Assembly (NCBI RefSeq): GCF_900086655.1
Contig: NZ_LT575476.1
Span: 744,465 to 808,464 of the forward strand
DNA: 64,000 nt
Direction: 5' to 3'
Source of the DNA: Paenibacillus tuaregi
GTDB taxonomy: Bacteria; Bacillota; Bacilli; Paenibacillales; Paenibacillaceae
The translations under genes and the position numbers were made by a program. Below are positions 61,227-64,000 of the stretch, in pieces; within the stretch, counting starts at the first letter, position 1; each line of letters opens with the position of its first letter. Below the pieces are notes generated by a model. It was given only the letters and a program-made list of their open reading frames with translations, did no database searches and was not told where the DNA came from.

Positions 61227-61520
61227 CTAATTTATCTGGTAAGTATCGATACGGGTACTAGCAGACAAAGCTCCGGATTCAAGCAGAGTGACAATCAGAT
61301 TAGAGGCAGTGACTTTTACAATATCTACGCTGCTTGGGATATTAAAATCTCCTGGGACCATATTGGTGTACAGTGTCGTTGCAGCAATATTTGTTTTGGT
61401 AACATTAGTATTTTTATAAGTGGTTGGGAAAAGTACCGAAGTATTTTGAACTATGCTTTGCAAAAAGTTCGGCGTCGAGACGGCTTCCTTTCGATAATTA
61501 AATAAAGCAACCAAAAGCAA
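61227..61520 (-). CDS. hypothetical protein fragment
   Basis: A 97-codon frame with a weak TTG start, no convincing ribosome binding site, and Thr/Ser/Asn-rich sequence (FPTTYKNTNVTKTNIAATTL) ending STRIDTYQIN. The composition resembles the end of a surface or phage structural protein. It begins exactly where the duplicated terminator/integrase segment ends, so its 5' part was probably lost. Low confidence as a working gene. Confidence 0.35.
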   Translation of the reverse strand: MLLVALFNYRKEAVSTPNFLQSIVQNTSVLFPTTYKNTNVTKTNIAATTLYTNMVPGDFNIPSSVDIVKVTASNLIVTLLESGALSASTRIDTYQIN

Positions 61521-61885
61521 ACAAGATGCAGGCTATTAGCTTCCGGCATCTTGTTTTTTTGTCCTTTGTTTTTGATTCCTCAATAATAACATCACCTTTG
61601 AACGCATGTACAAGTGATTGACGTACGTCATGGTGCTGTTTTTCCAGTCTACAAGCTTCTATTCCAGCCCCAGCAGCTTGCCCCCTACGTTCCTGTTGTA
61701 AATACTAGTGTTATCATCATGCGCCAAACCTCGGTTTTCCGTGTAATTACATTCAGATAACGAGCCATCACAGAACGATTGGGGAAAGCTGTAACATATC
61801 CATTATATCAATCTGTCGAAAGGCATATATTACACTATAATCGGAAATTGGCTCACCATCTCTTTTGAGATGGAATAAAGTGATT
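61514..61885 (-). pseudogene. tyrosine integrase remnant, copy 2
   Basis: This segment is a diverged duplicate of 59881-60195, including the GATGC/GCATC terminator stem. The same integrase fragment can be traced on the reverse strand, but TGG has become TAG in the WKHVDW box and bases are missing elsewhere. It keeps about 57 bases (near 61762-61818, CGAGCCATCACAGAACG and onward) that copy 1 lacks, so copy 1 has a deletion. The remaining bases up to 62046 hold only the leader of the next gene. Confidence 0.7.
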
Positions 61886-62046
61886 GCCGATTTAATAAAC
61901 TTATTACATAAAGTACATTTAAATTTTACCATTATACTCCATTATTACCATGACGTTCGGAATAAAGCTTAGTTTACGAGTCCAAATGTGATTGTGGCGT
62001 TTCGCAAGCGTCTAATAAAATCATATAATGAATAAGGAGCGGTGAA

Positions 62047-64000
62047 ATGAAAAACAGGAAAATAGCAATGAGTATGTTAAACAGGTTTATTATTGCATCC
62101 ATAGTATTATTTCCAATGCAGTATGTACAGGCATCAGCTTATGCAGTTGGTACATATTCAAGGGTTTCAGACGGTACAGGAGAATTTGTTGATCAGGGAC
62201 CAACCAAAGGTATGTTAAATATTGTAGAGAAAGAAGAGTTACCTCAACATAGAGTAATAATTAATGAGATTAATTCTTCACCGGATGATTGGGTAGAGTT
62301 TATTAATCTAGGAACAGGAGAAATAGATCTTTCTGGTTATGAAATTCGTGACAATTCTGATGACCATCGTTGGAAATTTGCGGAAGGAACAAAACTGCCA
62401 GCAGGTGAATTATTTGTAGTTGATGCAAATACGGATGGTCAAGTATATGATGATCAGACAGATGCTTATGTTGCAGGTAAATTCGCAGCAGCAATTGGTA
62501 TTGGTTCAGGAGATTCTATTCGTTTATATGACAAGGCAGGGAAGTTACTGGATGAATATTCATGGACTGAGCATGCTAGTTATAAAGGCGATGAAGCATT
62601 GGCATCTTTCGGAAGATATCCAGATGGAACAGGCGAATTTATGGAATTTCCCACTTCGACTAAGGGAAAAGCAAATATGATAACAAATCCAGTTATATTA
62701 AATGAAATCCAGTCAAATGACTTAAAGGGTGGATATGATTGGATAGAACTTGCTAATCCAACAGGAAAAGTTTTAGATATTTCGGGAATCGTAATTAAAG
62801 ACAGTGATGATACTCATCAATATGTTATCCCCAAAGGCACAACTATCCCCAAAAATGGGTTTTTGGTATTGACAGAGAAAAAGTTAGGTTTTGGACTTGG
62901 AAAGAATGATTCTGTACGTCTGTTTGAAAAGGAGAAATTAATAGCCAGCACAACATGGAAAGATCATACAAACCCTACTTGGGGATTGTATCCTGATTTA
63001 ACTGGAACTGAGTATAGAAATACAAAAGAAGCAACCCCTAACGCACCCAATAAATTTAAAGAAGTAACTAATGTTATTGAATGGCCGGGTAACGGTAAAG
63101 TTGTAATTTTTGATCAAAAACCAACATTTTTAGAAGATTCATCAGGGTTGGATTTCTTTGAAGGCCAATTATATGCAGTTGACAATGGTGCAGGTAAGTT
63201 TTGGATTTTAGACGTTTCAAAAAATGGAGAGTTAAGTTTTGCAAAAGGTTTTGAAAAAGGTAAGCGTGTTCGATTCCAAAAAGATGCAAACAATCCAAAA
63301 GCAGCAGGTCCGGATGCAGAAGGAATTACAGTAGATGGAGATGGGTTTGTTTATATCGCTTCTGAACGTGATAGTAATGTTAAGGACGTTAACTTTAATA
63401 TGATTTTGAAAGTTGATCCACATAAAGAAGGCAACGATTTAGTTGCATTACAGCAGTGGGATTTAACAGCCTCATTACCACAGGTTTCTGCCAATATGGG
63501 GATTGAAGCTGTAGAATGGGTATCAAACGCAGATGTTGTTGGTAAGCTTTATGACCAAAATACGGGTAAAGTTTTTGATGCAGCTAAATATCCAAATGCA
63601 ATTGCAAATGGTGTGTTCTTTGTGGCATTGGAGGATAATGGTCATGTATATGCCTATGTTCTAAATAAAGATGGAAGTTCTGTACAAATTGCTGATATTG
63701 ACGGAAAAATTGGTGGAGCAATGGCTCTTGACTATGATACCTATGAAAAAGTATTGTGGGCTGTTACAGATGATGGATATAAAAATCGTGCAGCAAAAAT
63801 ATCACTTAATGGAAAGAAAAATCCGGATATTGTTCATGTATTGCCTCCAAGTGGTGTCGATATTAGTGCTAATAATGAAGGATTTGCAATTGCAGAGGCA
63901 AGTTTTACTAAAGATGGTCAAAGACCAGTGTATCGATTTAAGGATGGCGATAAATCGGGCTCTTTATCTATAGGTTCTATTGCATCAGATTATAAAGAAG
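62047..64000 (+). CDS. secreted lamin-tail-domain protein with phytase-esterase-like domain (3' end outside window)
   Basis: From an ATG behind AAGGAGCGG an uninterrupted frame of 651 codons runs off the window. It starts with a signal peptide (basic MKNRKI, hydrophobic FIIASIVLFPM, cleavage near QASAYA). Two lamin-tail-like domains follow: HRVIINEINSSPDDWVEFIN with DLSGYEIRDNSDDHRW, then VILNEIQSNDLKGGYDWIEL with DISGIVIKDSDDTHQY. From about residue 340 comes a beta-propeller-like esterase domain (IEWPGNGKVVIFD, LDFFEGQLYAVDNGAGKFWI, AEGITVDGDGFVYIASERDS). Related proteins are exported and thought to act on phosphoesters or bind the cell surface. It is AT-rich compared with the core genes and lies in the accessory zone. 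Confidence 0.85.
   Translation, partial: MKNRKIAMSMLNRFIIASIVLFPMQYVQASAYAVGTYSRVSDGTGEFVDQGPTKGMLNIVEKEELPQHRVIINEINSSPDDWVEFINLGTGEIDLSGYEIRDNSDDHRWKFAEGTKLPAGELFVVDANTDGQVYDDQTDAYVAGKFAAAIGIGSGDSIRLYDKAGKLLDEYSWTEHASYKGDEALASFGRYPDGTGEFMEFPTSTKGKANMITNPVILNEIQSNDLKGGYDWIELANPTGKVLDISGIVIKDSDDTHQYVIPKGTTIPKNGFLVLTEKKLGFGLGKNDSVRLFEKEKLIASTTWKDHTNPTWGLYPDLTGTEYRNTKEATPNAPNKFKEVTNVIEWPGNGKVVIFDQKPTFLEDSSGLDFFEGQLYAVDNGAGKFWILDVSKNGELSFAKGFEKGKRVRFQKDANNPKAAGPDAEGITVDGDGFVYIASERDSNVKDVNFNMILKVDPHKEGNDLVALQQWDLTASLPQVSANMGIEAVEWVSNADVVGKLYDQNTGKVFDAAKYPNAIANGVFFVALEDNGHVYAYVLNKDGSSVQIADIDGKIGGAMALDYDTYEKVLWAVTDDGYKNRAAKISLNGKKNPDIVHVLPPSGVDISANNEGFAIAEASFTKDGQRPVYRFKDGDKSGSLSIGSIASDYKE

Overview
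The window looks like a chromosomal segment of a Paenibacillus-type low-to-mid GC Firmicute. The evidence is a 5S rRNA end, strong AAGGAGG-type ribosome binding sites, the Bacillales purine gene order purEKBC-SQLF-MNHD with a guanine riboswitch and PurR-type boxes, and the order purD - DUF3048 (YerB) - YerC - DgkB (YerQ) - RlmD (YefA), which matches the yer/yef region of Bacillus subtilis as I remember it. I assigned no species.

Layout. 1-700: 5S rRNA tail, its terminator, a nine-copy 13-bp tandem repeat and a GlsB-like membrane protein. 1.0-5.9 kb: fabH (reverse strand, with a FapR-like box), topB, a 43-residue small ORF, a DUF1294 membrane protein and a universal stress protein. 5.9-21.6 kb: the complete IMP pathway, with two PurR-like boxes, a promoter, a guanine aptamer with a mutually exclusive antiterminator/terminator, and twelve pur genes. 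Most pur genes overlap, but three of the gaps between blocks hold copies of a structured hairpin repeat. 21.8-29.9 kb: an unknown coiled-coil protein, a mannose-type PTS (manP) with its PRD activator (manR), ilvA and a DUF1129 protein. 30.5-33.1 kb: an ABC-2 exporter with a TetR regulator. 33.4-42.1 kb: small conserved genes, a hydrolase, a four-histidine membrane protein, a LigB-type dioxygenase, a DUF3048 lipoprotein, a phosphate transporter pair and corA. 42.4-47.4 kb: yqfQ-like, yerC-like, cbiX-like, dgkB and rlmD.

47.35-59.85 kb is an accessory island inside the 3' end of rlmD. A 21-bp direct repeat marks both edges, and the right copy belongs to a displaced 3' end of rlmD with its terminator. 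Cargo: a SLATT two-TM protein overlapping a reverse transcriptase with a YVDD motif, a decayed gene, and a five-gene overlapping operon of hsdR, hsdM, hsdS, an SMC-like ATPase and an HNH nuclease (the last two Septu PtuA/PtuB-like). Beyond the right edge lie two copies of a broken tyrosine integrase fragment, two unrecognised reverse-strand genes and the 5' part of a secreted lamin-tail-domain protein that runs off the window.

The most unusual non-coding features are: (1) about 19 tandem units of about 42 bp at 40.2-41.0 kb that place DnaA-box-like 9-mers in one orientation at a spacing of about four helical turns; (2) a dispersed hairpin repeat seen at least six times, whose inner stem keeps pairing while its sequence changes; (3) the fused type I restriction / Septu-like operon beside a SLATT-reverse transcriptase pair. 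All identifications come from reading motifs by eye; no database search was run.
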